A stretch of 64,000 nucleotides of DNA from Rodentibacter trehalosifermentans (GCF_002000545.1 NZ_MLHL01000031.1:1-64000), one strand, 5' to 3'; shown: positions 20,008-32,483, counted from the first letter of the stretch. Numbers and translations: made by a program. The notes: a model not told the origin generated them from the letters alone.

Positions 20008-20955
20008 TTAGGCTTCAATGCCTTCAAATAACGCCGTGCTGAGATAGCGTTCTGATGCGGATGGAAGAATAACCACGATCAACTTATCTTTAAATTCTGG
20101 TAGTTTTGCAATACGGTCAGCAACGGCAACCGCAGCTCCGGAAGAAATGCCGGCTAAAATACCTTCCTCTGCCATCAAACGACGGGCTGTAGCGATGGCG
20201 GTGTCACTGTCCACGGTTTCCACGCGATCAATTAATGATAAATCCAAATTTTTCGGCACAAACCCGGCCCCGATGCCTTGAATTTTGTGCGGACCCGGTT
20301 TCACTTCTTCGCCGGCTAAGGTTTGAGTGATAACAGGTGATTCGGTTGGCTCAACTACCACTGAGGTGATAGCTTTGCCAAAATCTAATTTAATGGCACG
20401 GGAAACCCCGGTAATCGTGCCACCGGTGCCGGCACCGGCAACCACCACATCCACTTTCCCTTCTGTGTCTTTCCAAATTTCAACTCCTGTGGTTTCACGG
20501 TGAATTTGTGGGTTTGCCGGGTTTTCAAACTGTTTTAACATCACATAACGATTCGGATCTGAGGCAACAATTTCTTCCGCTTTGGCAATCGCACCTTTCA
20601 TACCTTTTGCCCCTTCGGTCAGCACAAGGTTCACGCCTAAGCCACGTAATAAACGCTTACGTTCCAAACTCATGGTTTCCGGCATTGTGAGGGTAATTTT
20701 ATAACCACGAGCCGCTGCTACATAGGCTAGCGCAATACCGGTATTACCGCTGGTGGCATCCACAATTTCTTTGTCTTTGGTGAGGATTCCGTCTTTTTCT
20801 GCTTGCCATACCATATTGGCACCAATGCGGCATTTCACGCTAAAACTCGGGTTTCTGCCTTCAATTTTTGCCACAATATTACCATGACCAAAATGTTTTA
20901 AACGTACAAGCGGTGTGTTACCGATACTGTAAGAATTATCCGCATAAATTGTCAT
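20008..20955 (-). CDS. cysK: Cysteine synthase A (O-acetylserine sulfhydrylase) CysK
   Basis: CysK makes L-cysteine from O-acetylserine and sulfide with pyridoxal phosphate. The 315-residue protein shows the PLP lysine in [11 protein letters not shown] (about residue 41), the substrate loop TSGNTGIAL, the phosphate-binding loop GTGGTITG, and GISSGAA. The minus-strand neighbour upstream is cysZ, a sulfate permease, 101 bp away, so the two serve the same pathway. Confidence 0.96.
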   Translation of the reverse strand: MTIYADNSYSIGNTPLVRLKHFGHGNIVAKIEGRNPSFSVKCRIGANMVWQAEKDGILTKDKEIVDATSGNTGIALAYVAAARGYKITLTMPETMSLERKRLLRGLGVNLVLTEGAKGMKGAIAKAEEIVASDPNRYVMLKQFENPANPQIHRETTGVEIWKDTEGKVDVVVAGAGTGGTITGVSRAIKLDFGKAITSVVVEPTESPVITQTLAGEEVKPGPHKIQGIGAGFVPKNLDLSLIDRVETVDSDTAIATARRLMAEEGILAGISSGAAVAVADRIAKLPEFKDKLIVVILPSASERYLSTALFEGIEA

Positions 20956-21056
20956 ATTTACTCCCTTATGAAGATGATTTTATTTTTGATGGCTCAGTTA
21001 TAACACCGAACATTAGATAAAAAAAATAGTTATTGGATCTATTTTATAACCAAACG

Positions 21057-21905
21057 CTATTTCACAATTTGATTATTGTTTGTACGAATACCCGTGCCTT
21101 TCGTGTGAGCTACCACCTCGGTGGGAGCGCTATCACGGCGATAATTAAAATTCATATCAAAACGTAAACGATCACGATAGTTTTCGACCCACATCACCGT
21201 TGCACCGCATACAGCAACGGGAATAATCACTAAATTTACGATAGGTAAAAACGTGCAACAAGTGACTAATCCACCAAAAGTGAGGCTTTGCGAACGTTGT
21301 TCACCCAAGGCATTTTTCATTACATTAAAGGAAATTTTATGATTATCAAAAGGATAGTCACAGTATTGAATCGCCATCATCCAAGCGGTGAATAAAAAGG
21401 TGAGAACTGGCACGATGGTTTGTCCCACCACAGGAATAAAACCCAATAAAAACAAGCCGATAATTTTGGGCAGGCTGTACCACAATTTTTGCCATTCACG
21501 GTGTAACATTCGAGGCACGTCTTTCATCATATCCAGCCAACCGTCATCGTTAATCGGTTCGCCGGTGAGCATTTTTTCTAACTTTTCCGACAATAATCCG
21601 TTAAAAGGCGCGGCGATAAAACCGGATAATGTGGTGAAAGTGAAATAAAACAGTAATAAAATCATCCCCACCGACAGCACTAATAAAATGACACTTAAAA
21701 AGCCGAGCCAATCCGGAACAAAGCTCATCAGCCAATCAATCATTGTGCTAATTTGTGAAATAAACAGCCAAAATAATCCGGAAAGTAAAACCACATTGAG
21801 TAAAATCGGCATAAGAACGAAACGGCGAAGCCCTTTTTGCGTAATGAAATGCCAGCCCATTACAAAATAATGAAAACCGGCTTTAATTTCTTGTTGATGA
21901 ATCAT
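21057..21905 (-). CDS. cysZ: Sulfate transporter CysZ
   Basis: CysZ is an inner-membrane protein that brings in sulfate for cysteine synthesis. The chosen 282-residue product starts [18 protein letters not shown] and has about four long hydrophobic stretches. The reading frame is open upstream to 22040, but the ATG at 21905 has ribosome-binding site AAGGAA and fits the family length of about 250-270. A longer protein would run up to the divergent zipA gene. The neighbour cysK supports the role. Confidence 0.9.
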   Translation of the reverse strand: MIHQQEIKAGFHYFVMGWHFITQKGLRRFVLMPILLNVVLLSGLFWLFISQISTMIDWLMSFVPDWLGFLSVILLVLSVGMILLLFYFTFTTLSGFIAAPFNGLLSEKLEKMLTGEPINDDGWLDMMKDVPRMLHREWQKLWYSLPKIIGLFLLGFIPVVGQTIVPVLTFLFTAWMMAIQYCDYPFDNHKISFNVMKNALGEQRSQSLTFGGLVTCCTFLPIVNLVIIPVAVCGATVMWVENYRDRLRFDMNFNYRRDSAPTEVVAHTKGTGIRTNNNQIVK

Positions 21906-22042
21906 TTTTTTCCTTCTTAACGGTGAGTAAGTGCGGTCGGTTTCGACCGTGTTTTTGCCACAAAATTCCCCATCCATCCTGTTTTTTAACTTTTCAAAAT
22001 ATGGTAGCATTAGCGCAATTTCATTGCCTGTAGGGAGCAAAA

Positions 22043-23002
22043 ATGGATCTGAATACCATCTTGATTATTTTAGGCGTAGTGGCACTTGTTGCCCTTGTTG
22101 CACACGGATTATGGTCAAATCGTCGTGAGAAATCAAAGTATTTTAAAAACGCAGACACATTTAACCGCACTTTCACACAAAACCAACAAGAGCCGTCGGC
22201 ACAATCCCTTACCGAATCAGAAGCGGTTTCTGTGCAGCCATCTCAACCCCTTTCTATCGCTACACAGCAATCTTTTGATTACGAACAACCTGTGGCGCAG
22301 GTCGATTATCGTGAAACCGAACGAACTGTCGATGATATTAAAATTTCCATTCCGAATGCTACACCTGTGCGTGAACCGGTTCGTATGGAATATAATATGA
22401 AACCTGCACAGCCTCAAACTTCGGCAAATCCTGCAACAATGACCCTTGAGCAATTGGAATCGCAAAATAATGAATTGGAAGGGATTAATTCTTCCTCGCC
22501 CGAATTGCGTGAACAGCTTTCACAAATGGCACGAGGCGAATTGGATGAAGTCAAACCGAGCGTGCATTTTAATGAAACCCGCCAGCCTGAAGCGGAAGTG
22601 AAAAAGCAAACGTCAGGTTATATTCAGCTTTATGTCATTTCACCGCAACATCGTGAATTTCACGGTGTACGTTTGGTGCAATCTCTTGAATATTTAGGCT
22701 TTATTTTCGGCAAAAATAATATGTATCACCGCCATTTTGATTTAAGTGTGGCAAGCCCGATCTTATTTAGTGTGGCGAACTTACAAAATGAAGGCGGTTT
22801 TGACTCCTATAATACGGATTTCAGCACGATTGGCATTACATTGTTTATGAAGTTACCTTCGCCGGGCAATGATCTTGCCAATCTGAAATTGATGATTCGT
22901 GCCGCTAAAACCCTTGCGGAAGATTTGGGTGGTTCGGTGCTGACCGAAGATGAACAAATCTTTGATGATTACCAAGAACAACGTTACCTTGCACGAGTAT
23001 AA
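22043..23002 (+). CDS. zipA: Cell division protein ZipA
   Basis: ZipA tethers FtsZ to the inner membrane during division. The 319-residue protein has the typical layout: one N-terminal membrane helix ([20 protein letters not shown]), a charged strip, a long Gln/Pro-rich linker (about residues 50-180), and a C-terminal FtsZ-binding domain beginning near [13 protein letters not shown] ribosome-binding site AGGGAG precedes the ATG. It is followed by ligA, the order known from Haemophilus and E. coli. Confidence 0.94.
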   Translation: MDLNTILIILGVVALVALVAHGLWSNRREKSKYFKNADTFNRTFTQNQQEPSAQSLTESEAVSVQPSQPLSIATQQSFDYEQPVAQVDYRETERTVDDIKISIPNATPVREPVRMEYNMKPAQPQTSANPATMTLEQLESQNNELEGINSSSPELREQLSQMARGELDEVKPSVHFNETRQPEAEVKKQTSGYIQLYVISPQHREFHGVRLVQSLEYLGFIFGKNNMYHRHFDLSVASPILFSVANLQNEGGFDSYNTDFSTIGITLFMKLPSPGNDLANLKLMIRAAKTLAEDLGGSVLTEDEQIFDDYQEQRYLARV

Positions 23003-23074
23003 AACCCATTAATTTTCTACCGCACTTTTCATTTGGGCGAACGTTAAGTTCGCCTTTATTATGCGAAAGATTAA

Positions 23075-25111
<2,037 letters not shown>

Positions 25112-25173
25112 ATTTTTTAACAAGAGGAAAGTTGTTCCTTAAATTTGTCGGCAAAGAAAAACTTCTAAAAAAA

Positions 25174-25333
25174 TCGGCATTATATAGCAAATGCACAAAA
25201 GGAAAAAATGTAGGGGCATATTGCGTGTGTCCTTTATAAAACCAAATTATTTCAATATATTACAAGCGGACATACGCAGTGTGGCCCTACAAATAAATCC
25301 AAAATAAAGTTTTATGCAATTGCTACATAATAG
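25174..25333. repeat. Intergenic inverted-repeat element, copy A
   Basis: This roughly 160-bp element has ends matching CGGcATTATaTAGCAAATGCA on the left and its complement TGCAATTGCTACATAAT on the right. Inside are a GTAGGGGCA... CCCTAC arm pair and a central AT-rich segment. It fills most of the ligA-plsY intergenic space (25112-25413) and is followed at once by an inverted uptake-signal terminator. Related copies are at 42777, 53919 and 51148. Confidence 0.75.
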
Positions 25334-25335
25334 TG

Positions 25336-25376
25336 AAAAAATCACCGCACTTTTTTCGTAAAGTGCGGTGATTTTT
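25336..25376. terminator. Bidirectional terminator from inverted uptake signals
   Basis: AAAAATCACCGCACTT pairs with AAGTGCGGTGATTTTT, giving a long stem flanked by A and T runs on either side. It serves the convergent genes ligA and plsY. Confidence 0.85.
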
Positions 25377-25413
25377 ATTGCCAATTTTAATCCATTTTCT
25401 AGAAGAGAGATTT

Positions 25414-26013
25414 TTATTTTTTCTTAAATTTTGACCACATTTTGTCTTCTTGCCCACGCCACAAACGCTGAATGTTGTCGTGGTGGCGATAGACCAAAAG
25501 ACAGCTTACCAAAGCAACGGGGAAAGTAAATTCCGGTTTAAACCACCAGACATAAAAAGGAGCTAACAGTGCAGTAACGACTGCACTTAAAGAAGAATAA
25601 CCGCTGACTAAAAATAGGACCATCCAAGTGCCGAAAGTAGTTCCGGCTACCCCCCAGGCGATGGGAGCAATGGCACCAAAAGCGGTGGCAACGCCTTTTC
25701 CGCCGCGAAATTGGAAAAAAACGGGGAAAATATGCCCTAGGCAAGCACCTAATGCCACCATTCCTAATTCAAATTGGGTGAACCCAAGATAATACCCCGC
25801 CCAAACCGGCAGCATTCCTTTTAAAATATCAAAAATTAGCACGCCTAATGCCGTCCAGCGTCCGCCGATACGGAGAACATTGGTTGCACCGGGATTGTGG
25901 GAGCCGTGCTCGCGAGGATCAGGCAAGCCCGTCATTTTGCAAATTAAAATAGCACCGGAAATTGAGCCTAAAAGGTAGGCAAAAATCATATAAAGGATGG
26001 CGAACAGGCTCAT
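25414..26013 (-). CDS. plsY: Glycerol-3-phosphate acyltransferase PlsY
   Basis: PlsY acylates glycerol-3-phosphate from acyl-phosphate at the inner membrane, starting phospholipid synthesis. The 199-residue protein has about five membrane segments and the family motifs [20 protein letters not shown] and [12 protein letters not shown]. The start MSLFAILYM at 26013 is preceded by AGAGGTG and gives the usual length; the frame is open 18 codons further. It is divergent from folB, a common arrangement. Confidence 0.95.
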   Translation of the reverse strand: MSLFAILYMIFAYLLGSISGAILICKMTGLPDPREHGSHNPGATNVLRIGGRWTALGVLIFDILKGMLPVWAGYYLGFTQFELGMVALGACLGHIFPVFFQFRGGKGVATAFGAIAPIAWGVAGTTFGTWMVLFLVSGYSSLSAVVTALLAPFYVWWFKPEFTFPVALVSCLLVYRHHDNIQRLWRGQEDKMWSKFKKK

Positions 26014-26098
26014 TTTCACCTCTAATTGATAAAATTGATTCGCTATTCTACCTAAACTTGATAGCATACGCCTACAATAATTTTAGAGGAATCTGACA

Positions 26099-26452
26099 AT
26101 GGATAAAATTTTTATTGAAGAATTGACGGTATTTGCACAAATCGGCGTTTATGATTGGGAACAACAAATTAAACAAAAGCTGATTTTTGATCTTGAAATG
26201 GAGTGGGATTGCCGAAAAGCGGCAGAAACCGATGATGTACAATATTGCCTGAATTATGCAGAAGTCAGCCAGCTGATTTTGGATTACGTGCAATCTAAAC
26301 CTTTTTTATTGGTTGAGCGCGTGGCCTATGAGGTCGCAGATTTGCTACAAAAACGCTTTTCCATTTCAGGATTGCGTTTAAAATTGAGTAAACCCCAAGC
26401 CGTTTCTCAAGCACGAAGTGTCGGGATTATTGTGGAGCGGGGTTCACTCTAA
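26099..26452 (+). CDS. folB: Dihydroneopterin aldolase FolB
   Basis: FolB converts dihydroneopterin to 6-hydroxymethyl-dihydropterin plus glycolaldehyde in folate synthesis. The 117-residue protein shows the family's conserved N-terminus IFIEELTVFAQIGVYDWE, the glutamate in LLVERVAYEVA and the lysine in LKLSKPQAV. Its ribosome-binding site is AGAGGA. It is divergent from plsY and convergent with cpxA, 29 bp away. Confidence 0.95.
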   Translation: MDKIFIEELTVFAQIGVYDWEQQIKQKLIFDLEMEWDCRKAAETDDVQYCLNYAEVSQLILDYVQSKPFLLVERVAYEVADLLQKRFSISGLRLKLSKPQAVSQARSVGIIVERGSL

Positions 26453-26481
26453 AACATTGACCATTCAGAAGCAGGCAAAAT

Positions 26482-27891
26482 TTATTTATTTAGCCAAAGC
26501 GGTAAGGCGATAGTGACAGCCAAGCCGCCAAATTCGCTTTTCTCAACCCAAACTTTTCCTTGATGTTCTTTAACCACATTGGAAACAATGGCAAGCCCTA
26601 ACCCTGTGCCGCCAGTTGTGCGTGTACGGGCTTCATCGACACGATAGAATGGATGGAAAATTTTTTCAAACTCAGTGGGACTCACCCCGGATCCGTTGTC
26701 ATCAATGCGGATCCTGACAAATTCTTCTTCTTCTTCTTCTTGGATAAAAATAGTAAGTTTGATCTTATCCTTTGTGTATTTCAGCGCATTTCTAATGATA
26801 TTTTCGACCGCACTTTGTAATAATTTAATGTTGCCGTTAAGGAGAATTGGCATGCCGTTATTTGGCAAATTGATATATTGTTCAAATTCAATGCGTTGTT
26901 GCTCCGCTTCAAAGAGCGCATCCTGTATCACGTCGTGCCAAATGTTTTCAGCCGGGAAAATATTCCGTTCGGTTTGTGAGTTCATTTGTTGACGGGAAAT
27001 TAAAAGTAGCTCATTGATCATTTTATCCATTCTCTCAATTTCTTTTTCGATTCGCTTCAGTGCGAGATTATCGCCTATTTGATGGCGAATAAGGGCAGTA
27101 GCGAGCTGTAATCGGGTAAGAGGGGTTTTTAGCTCATGAGAAATGGAGGAAAGTAAATTTTGATGGTTTGAGAGCAAATCATTGATTGATTTTGTCATTC
27201 GGTTAAAACTTTGTCCTACTTGACGAAGTTCAAGCGGACCATGTTTGGTTAATTGTGAGTCAACCTCAAAATTTCCAAGTGCAACAGAATTAGCCGCTTT
27301 CTGTAAACGTGAGATTGGTTTTACGATGGTGTGGGTAAACCACCATAATAATGGGCTGGTAATGAATACGGTAAGTAAAAAAAGTACGATTGGGTAATCA
27401 ATCATATACCGTAAAATTTCTTGATATGGATTGACACGAGAGATAAAAAAGAGTGAAAAGGGTTCACTAAAATCATCTAAATAAATTTGAAAAGGACCTG
27501 CAATTTGAATATCTTTGAAATTCTTTTTCATTGGATGTGAAAATTCATTTGCATTATCAATGAAGCGATAAACATAGTTTTTTTCTTCATTGAATGCGCC
27601 GAGAATTTCTTTCTTGTTAGGATCAAATAATATCGGTCGTGCGTTATCTGATTTATCAATTGGTAGAATCGGAACTTTGGCGGCTAACGATTTAATTTTA
27701 TTGTTACGAATTGATTCTGCGATCTTCTTTTGATAGTGGGTAATTTCATTTTCTTGTAACGAAGAGTAAATAGTACTATCCAAATACGGTAAGGTAACAA
27801 CAAGAGCCATCATGGCAAAAAATCCAACCCAGAATACGGTAAATGTTCGGATTGTCAGCTGGTTTAAACTAAATTTACTTTGATATTGCAT
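26482..27891 (-). CDS. cpxA: Envelope-stress sensor histidine kinase CpxA
   Basis: CpxA senses misfolded proteins in the envelope and phosphorylates CpxR. The 469-residue protein has two membrane helices (about residues 14-35 and 166-186) around a periplasmic sensor, then HAMP, a HisKA domain with His252 in SSISHELKTPLTR, and an ATP-binding domain with N, G1 and G2 boxes (NIIRNALKYTK, DNGSGV, GGTGLGLAI). It starts 9 bp after cpxR. No cpxP gene is seen nearby. Confidence 0.92.
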   Translation of the reverse strand: MQYQSKFSLNQLTIRTFTVFWVGFFAMMALVVTLPYLDSTIYSSLQENEITHYQKKIAESIRNNKIKSLAAKVPILPIDKSDNARPILFDPNKKEILGAFNEEKNYVYRFIDNANEFSHPMKKNFKDIQIAGPFQIYLDDFSEPFSLFFISRVNPYQEILRYMIDYPIVLFLLTVFITSPLLWWFTHTIVKPISRLQKAANSVALGNFEVDSQLTKHGPLELRQVGQSFNRMTKSINDLLSNHQNLLSSISHELKTPLTRLQLATALIRHQIGDNLALKRIEKEIERMDKMINELLLISRQQMNSQTERNIFPAENIWHDVIQDALFEAEQQRIEFEQYINLPNNGMPILLNGNIKLLQSAVENIIRNALKYTKDKIKLTIFIQEEEEEEFVRIRIDDNGSGVSPTEFEKIFHPFYRVDEARTRTTGGTGLGLAIVSNVVKEHQGKVWVEKSEFGGLAVTIALPLWLNK

Positions 27892-27900
27892 TGGATGTCA

Positions 27901-28608
27901 TTACTCGCTAATTAAAAGATATCCCCGTCCCCGTAAAGTTTTAAACCAAGGTAATCCATCTTTTCTTGGGGGTAATTTTTTGCGTAAATTTGACATATGC
28001 ATATCAATGGAACGATCAAAAGGGCTAAGGGATTTTCCTAATACGTGCATACTGAGTTCTTCCCGTGTAATAGGTTCACCTTGTGAGAGAATTAATGCTT
28101 CAAGTAGTGAAAATTCCGAAACCGTGAGGGGGATTTCTTGTGTTTTGTAGAAGGTTTGCTGGTATCGTTGATTGAGTTTTAATCCGTCAAAATAAATCCA
28201 ACCTTCATTATTTTGCATTTCTTGTCTATCCTGAACTTTGTTGGAATTATTTTCACTTCGGCGCAAAATAGCCTTAATTCGGGCGATTAATTCACGATCA
28301 TTAAAAGGTTTTGGCAAATAATCATCGGCACCGAGTTCTAAACCTAACACACGATCAATATCGTCACCGCGCGCGGTAAGCATCATTACGGGAATATTGG
28401 ATTGACGGCGGATTTGTTTTAGGGTTTCAATACCATTTAATACAGGCATCATTACATCTAGCAAAATTAGTGAATAATCCTGTTCAAGTTTATTGAGTGC
28501 TTCTTGCCCGTTATTGGCAATATCTACATTAAAGCCTGATAAGGAAAGGACTTCTGAAAGTAAGTCTGTCAGTTCGGTATCATCATCAACTAATAAAATT
28601 TTTGACAT
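27901..28608 (-). CDS. cpxR: Response regulator CpxR
   Basis: CpxR is the OmpR-type transcription factor partnered with CpxA. The 235-residue protein has a receiver domain with phosphoacceptor Asp51 in LLDVMMPV and acidic residues DDD at 8-10, and a C-terminal winged helix ending GRGYLLI. The ATG at 28608 is preferred to a TTG two codons earlier. The spacer to bamE contains a terminator, so cpxRA probably has its own promoter. Confidence 0.93.
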   Translation of the reverse strand: MSKILLVDDDTELTDLLSEVLSLSGFNVDIANNGQEALNKLEQDYSLILLDVMMPVLNGIETLKQIRRQSNIPVMMLTARGDDIDRVLGLELGADDYLPKPFNDRELIARIKAILRRSENNSNKVQDRQEMQNNEGWIYFDGLKLNQRYQQTFYKTQEIPLTVSEFSLLEALILSQGEPITREELSMHVLGKSLSPFDRSIDMHMSNLRKKLPPRKDGLPWFKTLRGRGYLLISE

Positions 28609-28640
28609 AATCAAGACTCTTGAGATTATTTTTTATAACC

Positions 28641-28666
28641 CAAAAATATGCCTGCTAAAGCAGGCA
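28641..28666 (-). terminator. Terminator of bamE
   Basis: On the minus strand TGCCTGC pairs with GCAGGCA (28666-28660 with 28655-28649), followed by TATTTTTG. It separates bamE from cpxRA. Confidence 0.75.
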
Positions 28667-28675
28667 ATAAAAGGA

Positions 28676-29089
28676 TTACCAAAATTTCCACCAAGATTTT
28701 TTAGTGGCATCACCTTTGCGTTCAATAATTGTGTTATTTTCGTTTTGTGCGGTTATTTCCGGCAATGGTTTATCTAAAGTTGTTTCGGTAACAATACCAC
28801 GTTGGTCAAACTTGACCGTAAAAGTATATTGTTCCGGCGTTTGGTAGGCTCGTTGTTGGAGGAAAATGTAGTACCAAGTTAAATTACTGTAAGGATCGAT
28901 TAAAACGGGCGTACCGAGTAAATATTGGACTTGTTGAACGCTCATCCCCTGCTTCACTTGTGCGACATTGGCGGCTTCTAAATAATTGCCTTGCGGCACA
29001 TCAATACGATAAACCACTTTTTCAATAGTGGAGCAGGCAGAAAGGCTTAATGCCAATACGGTTGCACCAAAAAGAGTTTTAAATTGCAT
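28676..29089 (-). CDS. bamE: Outer membrane protein assembly lipoprotein BamE
   Basis: BamE is a lipoprotein of the BAM complex that inserts beta-barrel proteins in the outer membrane. The 137-residue protein has a lipobox, LSAC (Cys at about residue 19), and the SmpA/OmlA core with QGNYLEAANVAQVKQGMS and LLGTPVLIDPYS. A charged, basic tail (RKGDATKKSWWKFW) follows. It lies upstream of cpxRA on the same strand. Confidence 0.94.
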   Translation of the reverse strand: MQFKTLFGATVLALSLSACSTIEKVVYRIDVPQGNYLEAANVAQVKQGMSVQQVQYLLGTPVLIDPYSNLTWYYIFLQQRAYQTPEQYTFTVKFDQRGIVTETTLDKPLPEITAQNENNTIIERKGDATKKSWWKFW

Positions 29090-29152
29090 TTTCTTTACCT
29101 TATTTTTTGCAAATTTAGCGAAATAATACCCAAAGTTAATACGCTTGCCAAA

Positions 29153-30169
29153 CTAATTCTCTGATTTCAGTGACTTTTGTAATTGGTCTTTTAAATTAGG
29201 CGGTAAACCTTTAATTGTTAGCTCATCAGCTGTTGGGTTCCAATGAATACGGGTATTAAGTAAGTCCGCATCAAAACTTAATGTCACCCCTTTGCCTGAA
29301 CCGGAAAATTTTGTGAGCGATTTTAATGTTGAACGCACAGGCGGAATATTTTCTTCCAGTCCGTAATCTTGTGTTTCGGCAAAGGAAATAAAAGATTGCT
29401 CGTTTAGAGTGGGTAAGTTTTCGGAAAGTTCCGTTAATTCAATTTCTTCACCGCCGGCAAGTTGTCCTTTGCAATACTCAAAAACTTGTTTTTTTACCGC
29501 TTGGGTTTGTTCTTTATTCAGTTCGCCTTGTTCGCAATAATCACTCACCGCTTGCAGTAAACATTGATTTTGAACTTGTGGATTTAATCCTTCTTCCGCC
29601 CCTAAAAAATCCATAAAGAAATCACTGATTTTTCTCCCTACGCGTCCCTTAATAAAGGTTAAATAACGGTTGGAATTGGCGTTTACCTGCAAATCCGTCA
29701 AATTCACCCGGGCGGCAATATCAAATTGGGTGATGTCTAAATATTCCGTGCGACGAATGTCCAAATGCTCATCTACCAACATACTGTGGCGGTTGTCGAG
29801 CAATGCGATGAATAAATAATCCGTGGCTAAAAAATTATATTGGCACAAAATCAGCGTGCCGCTATCAGCAAAATTATATTTGCTCAATTCCTCCGCCAGC
29901 AGTTTGGTGGCATATTGGCTGAATCCCAAAAATTCCATTTCCTGCTCCAATAAACGGTTCAAATGTTGAGCGAAGACGGAATGTTCTTGGAAAACACCAA
30001 AGGCTTTGGCTTTGTTTTGATAGCATTGGTGGAGTTGTAGCATCATTTGTTCCACTTCGGGTGTAATCGTCAGCAATTCGTCACGCAGAATGCTTTCCAT
30101 TTTAGTATTTTCATCGTTAATTTTTTTGATTAATTGGTGTAGCACAATTTGATTTACGGTAATGCTCAT
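29153..30169 (-). CDS. yejK: Nucleoid-associated protein YejK (NdpA)
   Basis: This 338-residue protein belongs to the 37-kDa nucleoid-associated protein family, which binds DNA in the cytoplasm and was linked to topoisomerase IV. Family segments include [18 protein letters not shown] and [18 protein letters not shown]. It is divergent from yejL-yejM, as in E. coli. The ATG at 30169 is preceded by AGAGGAAA. Confidence 0.9.
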   Translation of the reverse strand: MSITVNQIVLHQLIKKINDENTKMESILRDELLTITPEVEQMMLQLHQCYQNKAKAFGVFQEHSVFAQHLNRLLEQEMEFLGFSQYATKLLAEELSKYNFADSGTLILCQYNFLATDYLFIALLDNRHSMLVDEHLDIRRTEYLDITQFDIAARVNLTDLQVNANSNRYLTFIKGRVGRKISDFFMDFLGAEEGLNPQVQNQCLLQAVSDYCEQGELNKEQTQAVKKQVFEYCKGQLAGGEEIELTELSENLPTLNEQSFISFAETQDYGLEENIPPVRSTLKSLTKFSGSGKGVTLSFDADLLNTRIHWNPTADELTIKGLPPNLKDQLQKSLKSEN

Positions 30170-30299
30170 TTATTTTTCCTCTTTCAAAAACACCGCAAAT
30201 TATAACCGCACTTTTTCTGTAAGAAAAAAGAAATTATTTAGGATCTTGTCAATAATCGGGTATGATAGAGCAACTTTTTTCTCTTTTATTTTTTTACAA

Positions 30300-30518
30300 A
30301 TGGCTCAACATTCAAAATATTCCGATGCACAGCTGAACGCCATCATCAACGATATGATTGCGGTGTTGGAAAGACACAAAGCACCGGTGGATTTATCGCT
30401 CATCGCACTGGGCAATATGGCTAGTAATTTGCTCACTACCAGTGTGCCGCAAAGCCAACGTGAAGCCTTAGCGAAAGCATTCTCCAATTCTTTAATCAAT
30501 GCAGTGAAAACGCACTAA
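30300..30518 (+). CDS. yejL: YejL family protein
   Basis: This 72-residue protein matches the UPF0352 (YejL) family throughout: QLNAIINDMIAVLERHKAP and LGNMASNLLTTSVP. No function is established. The start at 30300 gives the family length; the frame is open 46 codons further through non-conserved DNA. It ends one base before yejM, so the two are probably translated together. Confidence 0.9.
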   Translation: MAQHSKYSDAQLNAIINDMIAVLERHKAPVDLSLIALGNMASNLLTTSVPQSQREALAKAFSNSLINAVKTH

Positions 30519-30519
30519 T

Positions 30520-32268
30520 ATGATGTGGTTTAAAAAAGGCACGTTCAGCGGAAAACAATACCGTGACGACACTTCACGAAAAATTTCGTGGGGTCATTGG
30601 TTTGCCTTTTTTAATATTATTATTGCCGTGTTAATCGGCGCCCGTTATGCCTTCCTGATTGATTGGCCGGATACCCTAAGCGGCAAACTTTACTTTTTTG
30701 TCAGCTTGCTGGGACATTTCAGTTTTAGCGTGTTTGCCCTGTATTTGTTGGTGATTTTTCCCCTAAGTTTTATTGTCAAAAATCACCGCACTTTCCGTGG
30801 TTTAACCGTGATTTTTTCCACCATTTGCACGACTTTACTGCTTTTTGATACTGAAGTGTTTCACCGCTTTAATTTGCATTTGTCCTCCGTGGTGTGGAAT
30901 TTATTGGTGAATCCGGAAAACGGCGAAATGTCCCGTGATTGGCAAATTTTCTTTGCGCCAATGCCGATAATTTTACTGGTGCAAATGCTGTTTTCCCGTT
31001 GGAGTTGGGAAAAACTGCGCAGTTTGGAACGCCAAAAATGGTTGAAGAAAGTGGGGATTTTTTTCACTTTAGCCTTTATCGCCACTCATCTGATTTATGC
31101 ATGGGCGGATGCGTATTTGTATCGCCCTATTACCATGCAGCGTTCAAACTTTCCCCTTTCTTACCCGATGACGGTACGCTCATTCTTGGAAAAACACGGC
31201 TTATTAGACGGCGAACAATATACGCAAAAATTAGATCAGGAAGGGCGGTTAGATGCATTAAAAATTGATTATCCAAAAAATAAACTTCATTTCGCCCCAA
31301 TGGCTGTGAAACCGAATATATTAATCATCACGGTTTCTGGGTTGCGTTATGATGCGATTTCCAATGAAAAAATGCCAAAATTAGCGGAGTTCTCCACCAG
31401 TTCAAGCCAATTTGCCAATCATTACAGTAGTGGCAATACAAATAGGGCGGGATTAGTCGGCTTATTTTACGGTTTAAATGCCAACTATGTGGACAGTATT
31501 TTGAGCAATCACACCCCTTCCGTATTGATTGAAAAATTACGAGCGGAGCAATATCAAATGGGGTTATTCTCGGCAACCAATTTTAAAGAGAGCCTTTTCC
31601 GCCAAGCATTGTTCCGTGGAATAAAATTGCCTCAGCGTAAATTGGGTAATGAAAGTGCGGTCAAAAATTTCAATGAATTTATGGCGGTAAGAAAAGCAAA
31701 TGAGGCTTGGTTTGCTTATCTTGATCTTGAACTACAAGTCAAAAACAAAGCGGAATATGACCGCACTTTAGGGCAAATTGATCGGTTGATTGAAGAGGCA
31801 TTAGCGAATACGCCGCTAGACAATACGATGGTGATTATTACCGCAGAACACGGGTTGACATTCGATGATATGAATGAAAAAGAGCGGTTAAATTATTTTG
31901 CTCGTGATCAAATTCAAGTGCCGTTGTTGGTTTATTGGAAAGCCTTGCCGGTGGGAATAAAAGAAGGGCTGACGAGCCATACCGATATATTGCCGGCATT
32001 AATGACACACCTTTTTAACCTTCAGAATCCTCTCAATGATTATTCGCAAGGTCGTAACTTATTTGATTTGAAAGGAGATGACTGGGTGCTTGTTTCCAAT
32101 TATCGTTGGAATGTGCTGATTCAACCTGATGGTACGCAATACCACATCGATCGCAAAGGAAACTACAAAAAATTTGACCGCACTTATCAAGAGCTGTCTT
32201 CGACTCGTCCTCCGCTCGGGTTATTTTTGGAAATGTTCAAACGAGAAAATTCATTTTTTGAAAAATAG
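30520..32268 (+). CDS. yejM: Inner membrane protein YejM (PbgA/LapC)
   Basis: YejM has five N-terminal membrane helices (within residues 20-190) and a periplasmic sulfatase-like domain (about residue 260 onward). In E. coli it controls lipopolysaccharide synthesis through LapB and FtsH, acting as an LPS sensor rather than a sulfatase. The 582-residue length matches. The periplasmic domain starts PNILIITVSGLRYDAI; the family's Thr nucleophile region reads SSGNTNRAGLVGLFYG. Two adjacent ATGs begin the gene. Uptake signals lie near 31650, 31760 and 32177. Confidence 0.93.
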   Translation: MMWFKKGTFSGKQYRDDTSRKISWGHWFAFFNIIIAVLIGARYAFLIDWPDTLSGKLYFFVSLLGHFSFSVFALYLLVIFPLSFIVKNHRTFRGLTVIFSTICTTLLLFDTEVFHRFNLHLSSVVWNLLVNPENGEMSRDWQIFFAPMPIILLVQMLFSRWSWEKLRSLERQKWLKKVGIFFTLAFIATHLIYAWADAYLYRPITMQRSNFPLSYPMTVRSFLEKHGLLDGEQYTQKLDQEGRLDALKIDYPKNKLHFAPMAVKPNILIITVSGLRYDAISNEKMPKLAEFSTSSSQFANHYSSGNTNRAGLVGLFYGLNANYVDSILSNHTPSVLIEKLRAEQYQMGLFSATNFKESLFRQALFRGIKLPQRKLGNESAVKNFNEFMAVRKANEAWFAYLDLELQVKNKAEYDRTLGQIDRLIEEALANTPLDNTMVIITAEHGLTFDDMNEKERLNYFARDQIQVPLLVYWKALPVGIKEGLTSHTDILPALMTHLFNLQNPLNDYSQGRNLFDLKGDDWVLVSNYRWNVLIQPDGTQYHIDRKGNYKKFDRTYQELSSTRPPLGLFLEMFKRENSFFEK

Positions 32269-32341
32269 CAAAGTATTAGTTGAACTCTTTACGCAATAAA
32301 AATGAATAGCTTTTTGAGATTTAACCCTTTATACTTGCGCT

Positions 32342-32396
32342 CCAGTTTAAGACTGGAAAGATGTTATTAATGAAAATCCGTGAGTTTTCATAACAT
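32342..32396 (+). other. Two hairpins in the leader of the amidohydrolase gene
   Basis: CCAGT pairs with ACTGG (32342-32346 with 32352-32356). A second, bulged stem brings ATGTT and ATGAAAA (32361 onward) to TTTTCAT and AACAT (ending 32396). They lie 90-140 bases before the ATG, in a 215-bp gap after yejM. I do not recognise a known riboswitch. Confidence 0.4.
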
Positions 32397-32483
32397 TATT
32401 ACAATGCTTCTCGCCGCGTTTTTTGCGCCTTTCAATTAATACGCTTCTCGTCTTTTTATCCTCATTCTTTTTATGGAGTTTGT

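Noticed and set aside
21906-22040. Longer CysZ with 45 extra N-terminal residues
   Set aside because: The extra part is not hydrophobic or conserved, contains an uptake signal, and runs to the divergent zipA start. The ATG at 21905 has AAGGAA.
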